From assembly GCA_045863575.1 (NCBI GenBank), contig BTUC01000182.1:1-13840 (forward strand): 13,840 bases of DNA. Reading direction: 5' to 3'. Position numbers and translations under genes: made by a program. Source of the DNA: JAAXZI01 sp045863575. GTDB taxonomy: Bacteria; Planctomycetota; Phycisphaerae; UBA1845; PWPN01. Below are positions 7,229 to 13,840 of the stretch, one piece after another. The notes beneath the pieces were generated by a model. It made no database searches, was not told the origin of the DNA, and was given only the letters and a program-made list of their open reading frames with translations. Position 1 is the first letter of the stretch. Each line of letters begins with the position of its first letter.

Positions 7229-7633
7229 TCACTCTCCATCCGTTGCCGCCTGGCTCTCATCCTCTGCCAGATTGATGATGATCAGGTTCTCTTTCGTGGT
7301 CAGCTTGTACCGGCCGGCCACGCTCCGCGGCTCCAGGTTCATCTCCCGAATTGCCCCCGAAAGCCGAATCGATCGACGATCCGGCCGCGGCTTCTTGCCA
7401 TAGTGAACCATGGTCACGCGCAGCGCCTTACGGCCCTCTTCCTGCCGGGCCGCCCGCAGAGCCAGCCGCATGGTGATTTCGTCAGTCATCACCACGGCCA
7501 GGTCACCGATCCCGACCAGGCCGAGATCTTCCGTGTGAAACCGGCCCGTGCCGTTCTTGTCGATGCTGGCGAAGCCTTCCTCAAGCGGCGCCTGCATGGT
7601 CATTTCCTTGGGCACGTACTCTTTGAATGACAT
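7229..7633 (-). CDS. Small unknown protein preceding the tape-measure-like gene
   Basis: The product has 134 residues and I do not recognise it. It begins MSFKEYVPKEMTMQAPLEEG, has a basic middle (YGKKPRPDRRSIRLSGAIRE) and ends in a short acidic tail. ATG at 7633 is chosen because GGAGG lies eight bases upstream; an in-frame ATG at 7657 has none. It is six bases from the tape-measure-like gene and probably cotranslated with it. Phage genes in this place often encode tail-tube, tail-terminator or tail-assembly chaperone proteins, but no motif supports any of these here, and no slippery frameshift site was noticed. Confidence 0.7.
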   Translation of the reverse strand: MSFKEYVPKEMTMQAPLEEGFASIDKNGTGRFHTEDLGLVGIGDLAVVMTDEITMRLALRAARQEEGRKALRVTMVHYGKKPRPDRRSIRLSGAIREMNLEPRSVAGRYKLTTKENLIIINLAEDESQAATDGE

Positions 7634-7681
7634 CCCAGGATCCTCCTTCGTGTGCATGCAACTCGCTGTTCCGCCCCGAGC

Positions 7682-7742
7682 CCTGCCCCGGCGGCTGATG
7701 AACCGGGGCAGGTTGGGGCACAGTCACACCAGGCCAGCCTGG
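7682..7742. repeat. Two hairpins filling the gap between two virion-like genes
   Basis: CCTGCCCCGG (7682-7691) pairs perfectly with CCGGGGCAGG (7703-7712) around an 11-base loop. Next to it CCAGGC (7729-7734) pairs with GCCTGG (7737-7742) across only two bases, so the second may be a protein-binding palindrome instead of an RNA stem. They occupy most of the 118-bp spacer before the gene starting at 7633. No T-run follows. Confidence 0.6.
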
Positions 7743-7751
7743 GCTATTCAC

Positions 7752-8264
7752 TCATTGTGGAGTACCCGTGACTTCCTGCCTGGCCTCATCCTGTGTAAGT
7801 CCCTTCCGCAGCATCTTCCATTCAATGTCCTTGTTGATCAGGTGCTGCCTGGGATGACGCGCCCAGTTGATGTCCGACCGCGCTTGACTGAGCCGCGACT
7901 CAATCGGCGCTTTCTTCTCGCGGGCCTCGCGATCGATGGCGGCTTTACAGTCTTCTGCCCATTGATCCACCGCGAGTATTTCCTGGCGGGCCTGAAACTC
8001 CAGACTGCCGGCCTGATCTCCCCGCTGGATCAGGCCCTTCCATTCGTGCCGAGTTTTGATGAGAGTGAACACCTCTTCAAAGCTCTTAGCAGGAACCCCC
8101 AGCGCCGCGAGCAGCTCCAGGGCGCGATCTTCGTCGCCGGGCTTGGGCTTGTCGCCACGGAGCACCAGCGCTTCGAGTTCGTCCGCGGCCGCCATTCGGC
8201 GATTCAGAGCCTCCGCTTTCGCCCTCTCCACCAGTGCGGCGGTTTGCGTTTTCAGATCTCCCAT
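7752..8264 (-). CDS. Unknown charged helical protein downstream of the protease gene
   Basis: The product has 170 residues. It begins MGDLKTQTAALVERAKAEAL and is almost wholly helical, rich in Ala, Glu, Lys and Arg. I do not recognise a family. ATG at 8264 is chosen because AGGTG and AAAGGA lie just upstream; a longer frame to 8381 would run through the hairpin at 8308-8344. In Mu the gene after the protease encodes the major head protein, but this one is far too short and lacks the mixed fold of a capsid protein. A scaffold, head decoration or tail-assembly factor is possible. Nothing in the sequence decides among them. Confidence 0.68.
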   Translation of the reverse strand: MGDLKTQTAALVERAKAEALNRRMAAADELEALVLRGDKPKPGDEDRALELLAALGVPAKSFEEVFTLIKTRHEWKGLIQRGDQAGSLEFQARQEILAVDQWAEDCKAAIDREAREKKAPIESRLSQARSDINWARHPRQHLINKDIEWKMLRKGLTQDEARQEVTGTPQ

Positions 8265-8307
8265 CTGTGAACACCTGATCCTTTCTTTGTTGTCATCCGC
8301 CCCTTGC

Positions 8308-8344
8308 CCCCGCCCCGAACCGCCTTTAAGAGTCCGGGGCGGGG
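8308..8344. repeat. Perfect 10-bp GC hairpin between protease gene and next gene
   Basis: CCCCGCCCCG (8308-8317) pairs with CGGGGCGGGG (8335-8344) around a 17-base loop. It lies about 57 bases after the protease gene stop and 43 bases before the next start, both on the minus strand. There is no T-run, so an attenuator, RNA-processing or mRNA-protecting role is as likely as termination. Confidence 0.6.
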
Positions 8345-8400
8345 AGGGGCATTTTCCAAATACGCGGTTATCCGATCCCATCGGGCAACGCTCTGCCCGC

Positions 8401-9309
8401 TCAGACGTCTTTGCGGATCGCGTGCGCGTCCAACTCGGCCTCTGTCAGCCGGGCATATCCGGCGTCGCTCAGCTTCTGACTGACCCACGCGCCCTCTGAG
8501 CAGGCCCTGCGGAATGCCCGATCCCGGCGCGAATTGGCCACGTACTCAGAGCGCGCATTGAGGATGATCTCCTGGCGGCCGGCGCCCGAGCGCGGAGAGC
8601 TGGGGCCGGTGAAGCCTTGCGTCTCGCTTTTCAACCTCTTGAGCGCCAAGTCCGCGAGGGCGCCGATCATCGCGGCCCCGTCCGTCGCTCCCACGGAGGC
8701 CTCGATAATGCCATTACTGATCTCCTTCATCTTCGTCACCAGGTCCCAGGAGCTGGCTTCCTCGCTCATAGTGAGCAGTTCGTCCAGCCAGCCCGCAAGC
8801 GTGCTTTCCACGTTGATCTCCTTCTGCATAAAGGCGTTCTTGCTGTTCACCAGCGCCGGCATGCGTAAGGCCGGATCGTTGGTCAGACCCGCACACGGGA
8901 TCTCAAAAACCCGCCCCGTGGCAGCGTCGTAATACGTCGCCGCCGACAGGAACCGATATTCCTTGTTCTGAATCTGCCGCGCGGCCTGAGGCGTCCACTC
9001 CACCGCACAAAAAACACCCTTGCCCGGAACTACTTCCATCGTGCCGGCTTTCATCCAGCCGGCCGCGGGCGCCTTTCCGTTAGGTGAACTCCACTGGCCA
9101 CCCAATGACTGGTGTTCGTAATCGATGACCACATCACGTCCCAGTCGATCGAAGCTGTTCTTGATCGCGCGGCCGGCCTGGTCATCGACCAGCAGCTTGA
9201 TTCCGTCATCTCTGATCGATAACCCCCAGGGCATGATCATCACACGAGGGCCGGCCCCCAAGCTGACAGGAACAACCTTGCACGCGACCAGTTTGAGCTT
9301 CAGCTTCAT
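8401..9309 (-). CDS. Mu gpI-type prohead protease (Mu-like prophage I protein)
   Basis: The product has 302 residues. In Mu, gpI is the head maturation protease and its C-terminal part serves as the scaffold. Family hallmarks are visible: VIDYEHQSLGGQW at about 61-73, APAAGW at 80-85, VEWTPQAARQI at 103-113, EYRFLSA at 117-123 and LTNDPAL at 142-148, followed by a helical tail with ILNARSEY near 249-256. His66 and Ser122 are plausible catalytic residues by analogy; I cannot confirm this. ATG at 9309 has GGAGGG (9318-9323) eight bases upstream. A longer open frame to 9588 runs through hairpins and looks non-coding. No major capsid gene is seen next to it, which is odd for a head protease. Confidence 0.88.
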   Translation of the reverse strand: MKLKLKLVACKVVPVSLGAGPRVMIMPWGLSIRDDGIKLLVDDQAGRAIKNSFDRLGRDVVIDYEHQSLGGQWSSPNGKAPAAGWMKAGTMEVVPGKGVFCAVEWTPQAARQIQNKEYRFLSAATYYDAATGRVFEIPCAGLTNDPALRMPALVNSKNAFMQKEINVESTLAGWLDELLTMSEEASSWDLVTKMKEISNGIIEASVGATDGAAMIGALADLALKRLKSETQGFTGPSSPRSGAGRQEIILNARSEYVANSRRDRAFRRACSEGAWVSQKLSDAGYARLTEAELDAHAIRKDV

Positions 9310-9489
9310 GCCCAGCGCCCTCCGGTATCGCAACCGCAGCCCAGATCCGCACGGCAATAGCGAACCCCCGGGAGGCCCGAAGACCTCCCAGGGGCAGCTC
9401 CCTTCATCACCAGCTTGGGCGGATCTCCAAATCTGGTGAACACGACGTGGGCGACGATGCGACCGCGCGCCGCCGCACAATACCTGTTG

Positions 9490-9510
9490 AACGGCCCTTC
9501 GGGGGCCGTT
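9490..9510. repeat. Stable hairpin with a TTCG-type loop
   Basis: AACGGCCC (9490-9497) pairs perfectly with GGGCCGTT (9503-9510), and the loop reads TTCGG, close to the very stable UUCG tetraloop. It has no T-run on either side. It lies about 180 bases upstream of the protease start and would be part of that gene's leader if transcription begins further upstream. Confidence 0.6.
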
Positions 9511-9735
9511 TGAATCCCGCTCGAATCGCCCCGCAGAATCCCTTCCCGTCGCCTGGAGCAACCCCCAACCAGGCCCCGTGTGGCGCAAACGCTGGGCCGC
9601 TGAGCCCCGATCAGGCCGCGGGCCGGCCCGAAAGCCGGCTTCACCGCCGATCGGAGCCCAGCGGGGTTCAGAGCCCTACAGAAAAGACCGCCAAGCGGGC
9701 AGGAGATCTCGCCCGCGTAGCCGGCCGGGGCCACG

Positions 9736-9786
9736 CAAAAGACAAGGGCTTGGCGCGCCGAAGCAAGCATCGGGCCGCCAAGCCCT
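9736..9786 (-). terminator. Probable rho-independent terminator after the transposition-side genes
   Basis: On the minus strand an 11-bp perfect stem (AGGGCTTGGCG with CGCCAAGCCCT, at 9776-9786 and 9745-9755) with a 20-base loop is followed by TGTCTTTTG (about 9736-9744). This is the best stem with a T-rich tail in the window. It stands about 80 bases after the stop of the gene at 9866-10360, where transcription from the transposase side would be expected to end. Confidence 0.55.
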
Positions 9787-9865
9787 CGGGAGGAAAACCC
9801 ATCATGTACCGAACCGCTCCGCATCCGTGCGCCTTTCCGCCCGCCGTCCTGGCAGGCGTCATCGT

Positions 9866-10360
9866 TTACCGCCTTCGTGGTGAGGGATCAGGAAGCCAGC
9901 CGTCGTATCCCGAATCGTCGTCTTCCTCTTCGTCCCGCAACGGCCGGGGCGCCCACTGCCGACCTGTACCTTCCGCGATCGCGAGCCTGAGCGCCGGATA
10001 GCGCAGATCAAACCGCCTGGCCTCGGTGAACAGGTCATCTTCGGTGATGGCACGCACCAGAGCTTTCTCCACTGCGCAGGCTTCTGGACCCGTCAACAGG
10101 CAGAGCAGCGGAAGCATGCGGTAGATGGCCGCCGACGTGGGATTGAATCGCTGTCCAAGCGTGGGATCCAGTGGCAGCGCCACCAGCTCGCTGGGCAGCT
10201 CCTCAAACACGCGCTCCAGGTACTGCACGATTTTTGCCGGCAGTTCATCGACGATCGCCGCCAGCCGAAGCGTGGACGCCTTCAGTCTGCGCTGCCTTCG
10301 TGCTCTGCCTCCACGCGAGCCGGCAGAGGCTCTTCGCTGATTTCCGTTCACCGTCTCCAT
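9866..10360 (-). CDS. Unknown small protein with basic start and acidic end
   Basis: The product has 164 residues. The first 35 are very basic (QRRASAGSRGGRARRQRR). A helical middle follows, including a hydrophobic stretch YRMLPLLCLLTG, and the tail has a run of acidic residues (RDEEEDDD). I recognise no family. ATG at 10360 is strongly supported: GGAGGA lies seven bases upstream, while the longer frame to 10399 nearly touches the preceding stop. It lies 42 bp after the Mu-HTH-like gene and is probably in the same transcript. Bipolar charge suits a small DNA- or protein-binding accessory factor of the transposition genes, but that is a guess. Confidence 0.7.
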   Translation of the reverse strand: METVNGNQRRASAGSRGGRARRQRRLKASTLRLAAIVDELPAKIVQYLERVFEELPSELVALPLDPTLGQRFNPTSAAIYRMLPLLCLLTGPEACAVEKALVRAITEDDLFTEARRFDLRYPALRLAIAEGTGRQWAPRPLRDEEEDDDSGYDGWLPDPSPRRR

Positions 10361-10402
10361 GATGGTTCCTCCGATCCGCTTGATTCGCCATCGCCTCAAG
10401 AA

Positions 10403-10984
10403 CTACGCTTTCCCGTCAGCCGGCAGACGCCGGGCAACCACCTTCAGGATGTTCGCCGCCTGTTCAACCAGATCCCGGAGCGGTAGTTCCTCGACCCGCT
10501 TCGATGTCTGCCCCCCTGCCTGGCTGATGCCCAGAAACGGCCGACCTCTGCCGTCAATAAGTCCCGCGACTCCGGCCACCCGATAGAGCAGTTCCCATCG
10601 CTGAAGCGATTTCTCACTGATCTGCGCGTCAGGATTACGCCGCTTCACATCCGCCACGAACTGCTGAATCATCTTTCCCCGCGGAACCCCTTGGGCCGCC
10701 TTTTCGGCCGCGTGCAGTTCATCCAACCAGCGGCGCCGCTGAATCGTCGATGCCCGCTTGTGAGCCGGTAACTTGGCCAGCTCCGACAGATCCTCTTCCG
10801 ATTCCCCCTGGCGGTCCGCCTGCATCGCCGCCTGTACCTGGCCCAGCAGATCGGGAGGAACGTTCACCTCCCGCCCATCCGCAAGACGCGCGATGATGCG
10901 CACGCGCGGAACGATCCTGCAACCCGGCGGATGCCGCATTGATGAGCGGGGCCGCGGGTTCTTTCGTTTCGATCCTCTGACCAT
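10403..10984 (-). CDS. Stand-alone protein resembling the Mu transposase DNA-binding domain
   Basis: The product has 193 residues. Residues 104-148 read as a helix-turn-helix ending ISEKSLQRWELLYRVAGVAG followed by LIDGRGRP. This resembles the DNA-binding part of Mu-type transposases, where a helix with a Leu-x-Arg-Trp core is followed by a Gly-Leu-x-x-Leu turn and an Arg-Gly-Arg. The preceding helices (about 70-103) also fit that region. No DDE catalytic residues follow, so it cannot be a full transposase. ATG at 10984 has AAAGG nine bases upstream and lies 31 bp after the ATPase gene. It may bind the element ends or an internal operator as a repressor or accessory factor. Similarity is judged by eye; a generic helix-turn-helix regulator is the alternative. 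Confidence 0.6.
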   Translation of the reverse strand: MVRGSKRKNPRPRSSMRHPPGCRIVPRVRIIARLADGREVNVPPDLLGQVQAAMQADRQGESEEDLSELAKLPAHKRASTIQRRRWLDELHAAEKAAQGVPRGKMIQQFVADVKRRNPDAQISEKSLQRWELLYRVAGVAGLIDGRGRPFLGISQAGGQTSKRVEELPLRDLVEQAANILKVVARRLPADGKA

Positions 10985-11015
10985 CTTGATCCGCCTTTCT
11001 TAATTCCAGTTACCA

Positions 11016-12191
11016 CTATCCCGCCATCGCCGCCCTGAGCAGCTCCCCGCCAGCCGACCGATCGGCCTCCTCAGACGCACGCGGGCCGATCATCATCCGC
11101 AGCGCCCGCTGAAGATCCTCCGATTCCAGCGGCCGCCGCTGGGTGATATCCAGGGCCATGCGAGCCACGGCCAGGGCAAAGCCCAGCGAGCCATAGCCGC
11201 GGACGTTGGCGAGCGAAGTCAGCCACCGCAGCCCGGCCGCCGACACGAGCCGCAGCCGGTTGTTGCGAAGAATGGTGATGATGTCATCCACGCTGAACGT
11301 CTTGCCCGTGCTTCCGTCCGGCGATCCGTCGCGGGACAGATCCAGGATCGGGTACAGCCGCCGGGTCAACTGCGGCTGCACCGGAGAAGCCTGTTCGTTC
11401 CGACACCGGACGATCAGTTGATAGAAGTTGTGGTCTGCCAGCAGGATGATCGGGGTATTCAGCCGTCCCTCTCCGTCGCTGCCGTCGTGAATGTCCCGAA
11501 TCGCCTCCAGGCCCGATTTCCGCAACTTCTGGGCTTCATCGACAACCAGTACAATGTGCCGGTTTTTCGAGAGGTACCGGATGGTCGCCGCCAGCCTCTG
11601 ACGCGGAACCATGTCCCCCTTGAGCCCCAGGGCGCTGTACAGCATCGCCGCCACGCCCCGCCAGTCGCCGAATGCTTCGTTGACGGTGATGAAGACAACG
11701 CCCGATCGGGTAGCCGCAAAGGCCCGGCCGTGGGCGGTTTTCCCCGAGCCGCTCTCCCCGATGAGAACAGCCATGGAGTTATGCTTGATGGCTGCGCCGA
11801 ACACGCCGAAGACCCGCTCCGTAACGGCAACCTCAGCGAAGCTGCGGATATCCTCCCGTCCGGCCCGCTTCCGCGCGTCCGCGAGGAAGTCATCGATCCG
11901 GCGCAGGTACTTGTCCCGATCGCCGCCTTTCTTGCCGTAGCGCCCGCTTCTGATTTCCGACAGGACCGGCGCCGATATGCCCAGCATCTCCGCCACGCCC
12001 GACCAGGGGAGCGGCTTGCCTTCAGGCGTCGTCTGCGTGCGCCGGAATTCGTCCAGAACGCGGATCAGCACCGCGTTTTGGTCATCGGAGTAACTCTCGG
12101 TTTCGTTGCGCATCCTTGCGTCCACCCGCGCCTGTTGGCCTAGCGCTTCAAAGCCGCTGGAATCAGGCGCTGTCCAGTTCACATCAGGCAT
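11016..12191 (-). CDS. MuB-like AAA ATPase, transposition target-capture protein
   Basis: The product has 391 residues. In Mu, MuB binds target DNA in an ATP-dependent filament, delivers it to the transposase and stimulates strand transfer. Residues 61-82 form a helix-turn-helix (WSGVAEMLGISAPVLSEIRS) as in the N-terminal domain of MuB. The Walker A motif is GESGSGKT at 145-152 and Walker B is HIVLVVDEAQ at 212-221. The C-terminal 90 residues form the helical lid. MuB of phage Mu has about 312 residues, so this one is longer, partly through an N-terminal extension. ATG at 12191 is chosen because GGAGG lies eight bases before it, 49 bp after the transposase stop. An ATG at 12260 would overlap the transposase gene and lacks proper spacing. 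Confidence 0.87.
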   Translation of the reverse strand: MPDVNWTAPDSSGFEALGQQARVDARMRNETESYSDDQNAVLIRVLDEFRRTQTTPEGKPLPWSGVAEMLGISAPVLSEIRSGRYGKKGGDRDKYLRRIDDFLADARKRAGREDIRSFAEVAVTERVFGVFGAAIKHNSMAVLIGESGSGKTAHGRAFAATRSGVVFITVNEAFGDWRGVAAMLYSALGLKGDMVPRQRLAATIRYLSKNRHIVLVVDEAQKLRKSGLEAIRDIHDGSDGEGRLNTPIILLADHNFYQLIVRCRNEQASPVQPQLTRRLYPILDLSRDGSPDGSTGKTFSVDDIITILRNNRLRLVSAAGLRWLTSLANVRGYGSLGFALAVARMALDITQRRPLESEDLQRALRMMIGPRASEEADRSAGGELLRAAMAG

Positions 12192-12240
12192 CGTTACGGC
12201 CTCCGCCAGATCGCCGGCCCTCCATGCCGGCCGCCCCGGC

Positions 12241-13840
12241 TCAGCCACCCGCAAGAGCATCCCTGCCTTGCTTTACCTCCCGAGAAAACACACTCCAGTC
12301 ATCGGCGGGCGGGTTCTCCGGTTCGCCCGCTTCAGGTTGCGAAAATGCAAATTTCCTGAACAACTGGCCCATATCCTCCGGTTGCCTCTGCTCAGGAACG
12401 GCCGGACGATTGGCCCGGGCAAGATCAGCAAAGGGGTCATCCCCGGCCGCGCGGCGCACGGCCGCCTTGCCCAGCCGCTGGGCGGCTTCCGCCAGGTCCG
12501 GCCGGACGATGGTGATTTCGGCGGGGGCCATGGGCGCCGGAAGATTCTTCCGAAGATCCGCCTCGACCGCCTTGGCCCGCTTGTGCTTCAGCTCCAGGAT
12601 CTGATCCGGGGTCGAAGACATCAGGTAATCCCGGGCCTCTGCATAGCCCTTGGCCACCTTGCGCATTTTGGCCCGCTTGCGGGCCGCCATCCGGACGTCT
12701 TCCTGATCCGCCCCGGTCAGCTTCGCATTGGTCGCTTCGCAGATCGGAACGCCCTTGTTGTCACACAGAGTCACCCGGCTTGAATCGGCCGGATCGATAC
12801 GCAACCAGACCTGCTGACCGAACAAGGCCCACACCGCTTCATCGAAGTGGCCATAGAGCAGGTTGTTCCAGCGAACGCCGTTCTTGGTCACCCGGACCGG
12901 CCCCACCAGCCGCGTACAGATCAAGTCCACAATGGCCGGATCAACCCTCCTGATGGTTTCTCTGTACTGCTCATCCACCAGGTTGGGGCTCAGCCCGAAC
13001 ATGCCCGATCCACCCTGCGTCTTGGAGTGATAGACCTCCAGGTATTCGGCAAAAGAGCGGCGGATATCATCCAGCGTGGGCAACTGGTCGATGCGTTCGC
13101 GCGTCAGCTTGTCCGCGGCCTCTGGGCGTTCTCCCGGCCGCCCGCCCCAGAATGACCAGAAATGACGATCGAAATCCTCTTTGAACAGCTTCCAGATGGA
13201 TTCGATCATCTTGGCCCACGGGGCGTAGGGAATCGAATCATGGCGGGTTACGTTCAGTTGACCGTACAGCGTGCCGAGCCGCGGATCATCCCAGGAGATC
13301 GTTGCCGCCTTCCGCCCGGCCACCGCCTTGAACGCTTCGCCGTTGTCCTGGATGACGTGCTCCGGAGCGCCGCTGGCCTGGAGCGCCATCTTGAGCGAAG
13401 CCATAATCAGATCGGAGTGTTCAACCGTGCCGATGGCCCATCCGATCAGCTTGCGCGTCCGGCAGTCCAGAACGCCGACGATGACGAACCGGCATCTCCG
13501 CCAGCCGGTCCGGGCATCCGGTTCCCGGCCCATGATGTCCAGGCTTCGCCCGTCCAGACACCACCAGGTTCCAGGCGGAACCGATTCATAATCGCGCTGG
13601 ATCTTCGGCAGGCAGTCCGCCTCAAACTTCCGCGGCCCCTCCCGGGCCAGCACCAGGGGCGCCCGGGGGAGTCTCTGCACACGCAGTTGGATCGTTCGCA
13701 GAGACGGCCAGGCCCATCCCTTGACGGGCGCCTCTGCCGCGACCAGGTCATAGCATTCACGAACGGTCAGCTTACGTTGCGTGTGGTAGTAACCCAGGAA
13801 CGTTTCCCAGGCTTCAGGCGAGCATCGGGCCGCCCGTTCC
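12241..13840 (-). CDS. MuA-like DDE transposase, N-terminus outside the window
   Basis: The frame is open to the window edge, giving 532 residues plus an unseen N-terminus. The first visible part (ERAARCSPEAWETFLGYYHT, later GWAWPSLRTI) matches the segment just before the catalytic core in Mu-type transposases. Catalytic acidic residues are visible: Asp in WWCLDGRS (codon 13552-13554), Asp in VIQDNGEAF (13345-13347) and Glu in MIESIWKLF (13201-13203). A beta-barrel domain (NLLYGHFDEAVWALFGQQVW onward to ICEAT) and a basic region (RMAARKRAKMRKVAKGYAEA) follow, like the MuA C-terminal domain that contacts MuB. It would cut and join the element ends into new DNA. GTG at 13680 is not the true start. 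Upstream parts that recognise the end repeats lie beyond the window. Confidence 0.9.
   Translation of the reverse strand, partial: ERAARCSPEAWETFLGYYHTQRKLTVRECYDLVAAEAPVKGWAWPSLRTIQLRVQRLPRAPLVLAREGPRKFEADCLPKIQRDYESVPPGTWWCLDGRSLDIMGREPDARTGWRRCRFVIVGVLDCRTRKLIGWAIGTVEHSDLIMASLKMALQASGAPEHVIQDNGEAFKAVAGRKAATISWDDPRLGTLYGQLNVTRHDSIPYAPWAKMIESIWKLFKEDFDRHFWSFWGGRPGERPEAADKLTRERIDQLPTLDDIRRSFAEYLEVYHSKTQGGSGMFGLSPNLVDEQYRETIRRVDPAIVDLICTRLVGPVRVTKNGVRWNNLLYGHFDEAVWALFGQQVWLRIDPADSSRVTLCDNKGVPICEATNAKLTGADQEDVRMAARKRAKMRKVAKGYAEARDYLMSSTPDQILELKHKRAKAVEADLRKNLPAPMAPAEITIVRPDLAEAAQRLGKAAVRRAAGDDPFADLARANRPAVPEQRQPEDMGQLFRKFAFSQPEAGEPENPPADDWSVFSREVKQGRDALAGG

Larger units (their letters stand above)
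9310..9865. other. 556-bp hairpin-rich gap between the transposition genes and the virion genes
   Basis: No well-supported gene lies here. Inverted repeats include 9365-9394 (GGGAGG/CCTCCC plus CCCC/GGGG with one mismatch), 9490-9510, GCCGGC copies near 9623-9639, and the terminator-like stem at 9745-9786. A long minus-strand frame (9306-9824) has low-complexity content. Its last part, from GTG at 9443, would give a 45-residue product with a cysteine cluster (CRADLGCGC) whose TGA overlaps the protease ATG as ATGA; it lacks a ribosome-binding site. The gap probably contains the end of one transcript and the start of the next, but I found no clear promoter. Confidence 0.55.
2847..13840 (-). mobile_element. 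Reduced Mu-like transposable prophage or transposon, left end outside window
   Basis: A MuA-like DDE transposase and a MuB-like ATPase are followed, in the same leftward orientation, by a gpI-type protease and tail-like genes, the order of a Mu-type phage. The last gene is followed by two tandem 21-bp repeats at 2852-2893, as expected for the right end. Mu-type ends begin with 5'-TG; the best candidate is TG at 2847-2848, placing the terminus four bases before GCGCA, close to the arrangement I recall for the Mu right end. TG at 2838-2839 is an alternative. With the first choice the 5-bp target duplication would be GAGGA (2842-2846). About 11 kb is visible. Genes for terminase, portal, capsid, sheath and lysis are not seen. 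Confidence 0.75.

Noticed and set aside
9310..9588. N-terminal extension of the protease gene
   Set aside because: The family-like protein and a good ribosome-binding site start at 9309; the extension runs through hairpins and reads as low-complexity sequence.
9447..10001. Plus-strand frame of 184 codons
   Set aside because: It runs antisense into the well-supported gene at 9866-10360, has no ribosome-binding site and gives a low-complexity product.
13678..13680. GTG at 13680 as the start of the transposase
   Set aside because: The frame stays open upstream to the window edge, and the upstream residues match the segment before the catalytic core of Mu-type transposases.
1..13840. CRISPR arrays, tRNA or rRNA genes, reverse transcriptase with diversity-generating repeats, invertible tail-fibre segment
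   Set aside because: No regularly spaced repeat array, cloverleaf, ribosomal sequence, reverse transcriptase motif or recombinase gene was seen on reading both strands.

Overview
The window is GC-rich bacterial DNA holding most of a reduced Mu-like transposable prophage or transposon, inserted beside two ordinary chromosomal genes. Nothing in it fixes the host. The large secreted protein with a predicted helical-barrel look and the GC-rich, hairpin-studded spacers would suit a planctomycete-like or other environmental GC-rich bacterium, but that is a weak inference.

Layout from left to right. Positions 1-354 carry a small plus-strand gene resembling the HesB/IscA fold but without its cysteines. 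It converges on a large minus-strand gene (355-2583) for a probable exported alpha/alpha-barrel protein. Positions 2584-2846 are host DNA upstream of that gene. At about 2847 the mobile element begins. Its outer edge carries two adjacent 21-bp direct repeats (2852-2893), which look like paired transposase-binding sites of a Mu-type right end. About 330 bp of hairpin-rich DNA without a gene follows (2930-3260). Everything from 3261 to the window edge is then read leftward: a large tail or baseplate-hub-like protein, a short tape-measure-like protein, two small unknown proteins, a Mu gpI-type prohead protease, a 556-bp structured gap, an unknown basic/acidic protein, a stand-alone protein resembling the Mu transposase DNA-binding domain, a MuB-like AAA ATPase, and a MuA-like DDE transposase that runs off the right edge of the window.

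The element therefore reads A, B, small regulator-like genes, protease, tail genes, right end. Transposase and ATPase would move the element by target capture and strand transfer, and the right-hand genes look like virion genes. No terminase, portal, major capsid protein, sheath, lysis gene or Mor/C-type activator is visible between transposase and right end, although every reading frame present is long, has a convincing ribosome-binding site and is intact. A compact element that keeps transposition, a head protease and a tail core but lacks packaging genes is the main candidate here for an undescribed system, for example a transposable phage satellite or a domesticated tail-like particle. A merely deleted prophage remains the simpler alternative.

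Every sizeable gap inside the element holds a strong GC-rich hairpin. One of them (9736-9786) looks like a true terminator separating the transposition genes from the virion genes. A promoter-like pair reaches across the element end into host DNA and could drive the neighbouring host gene.
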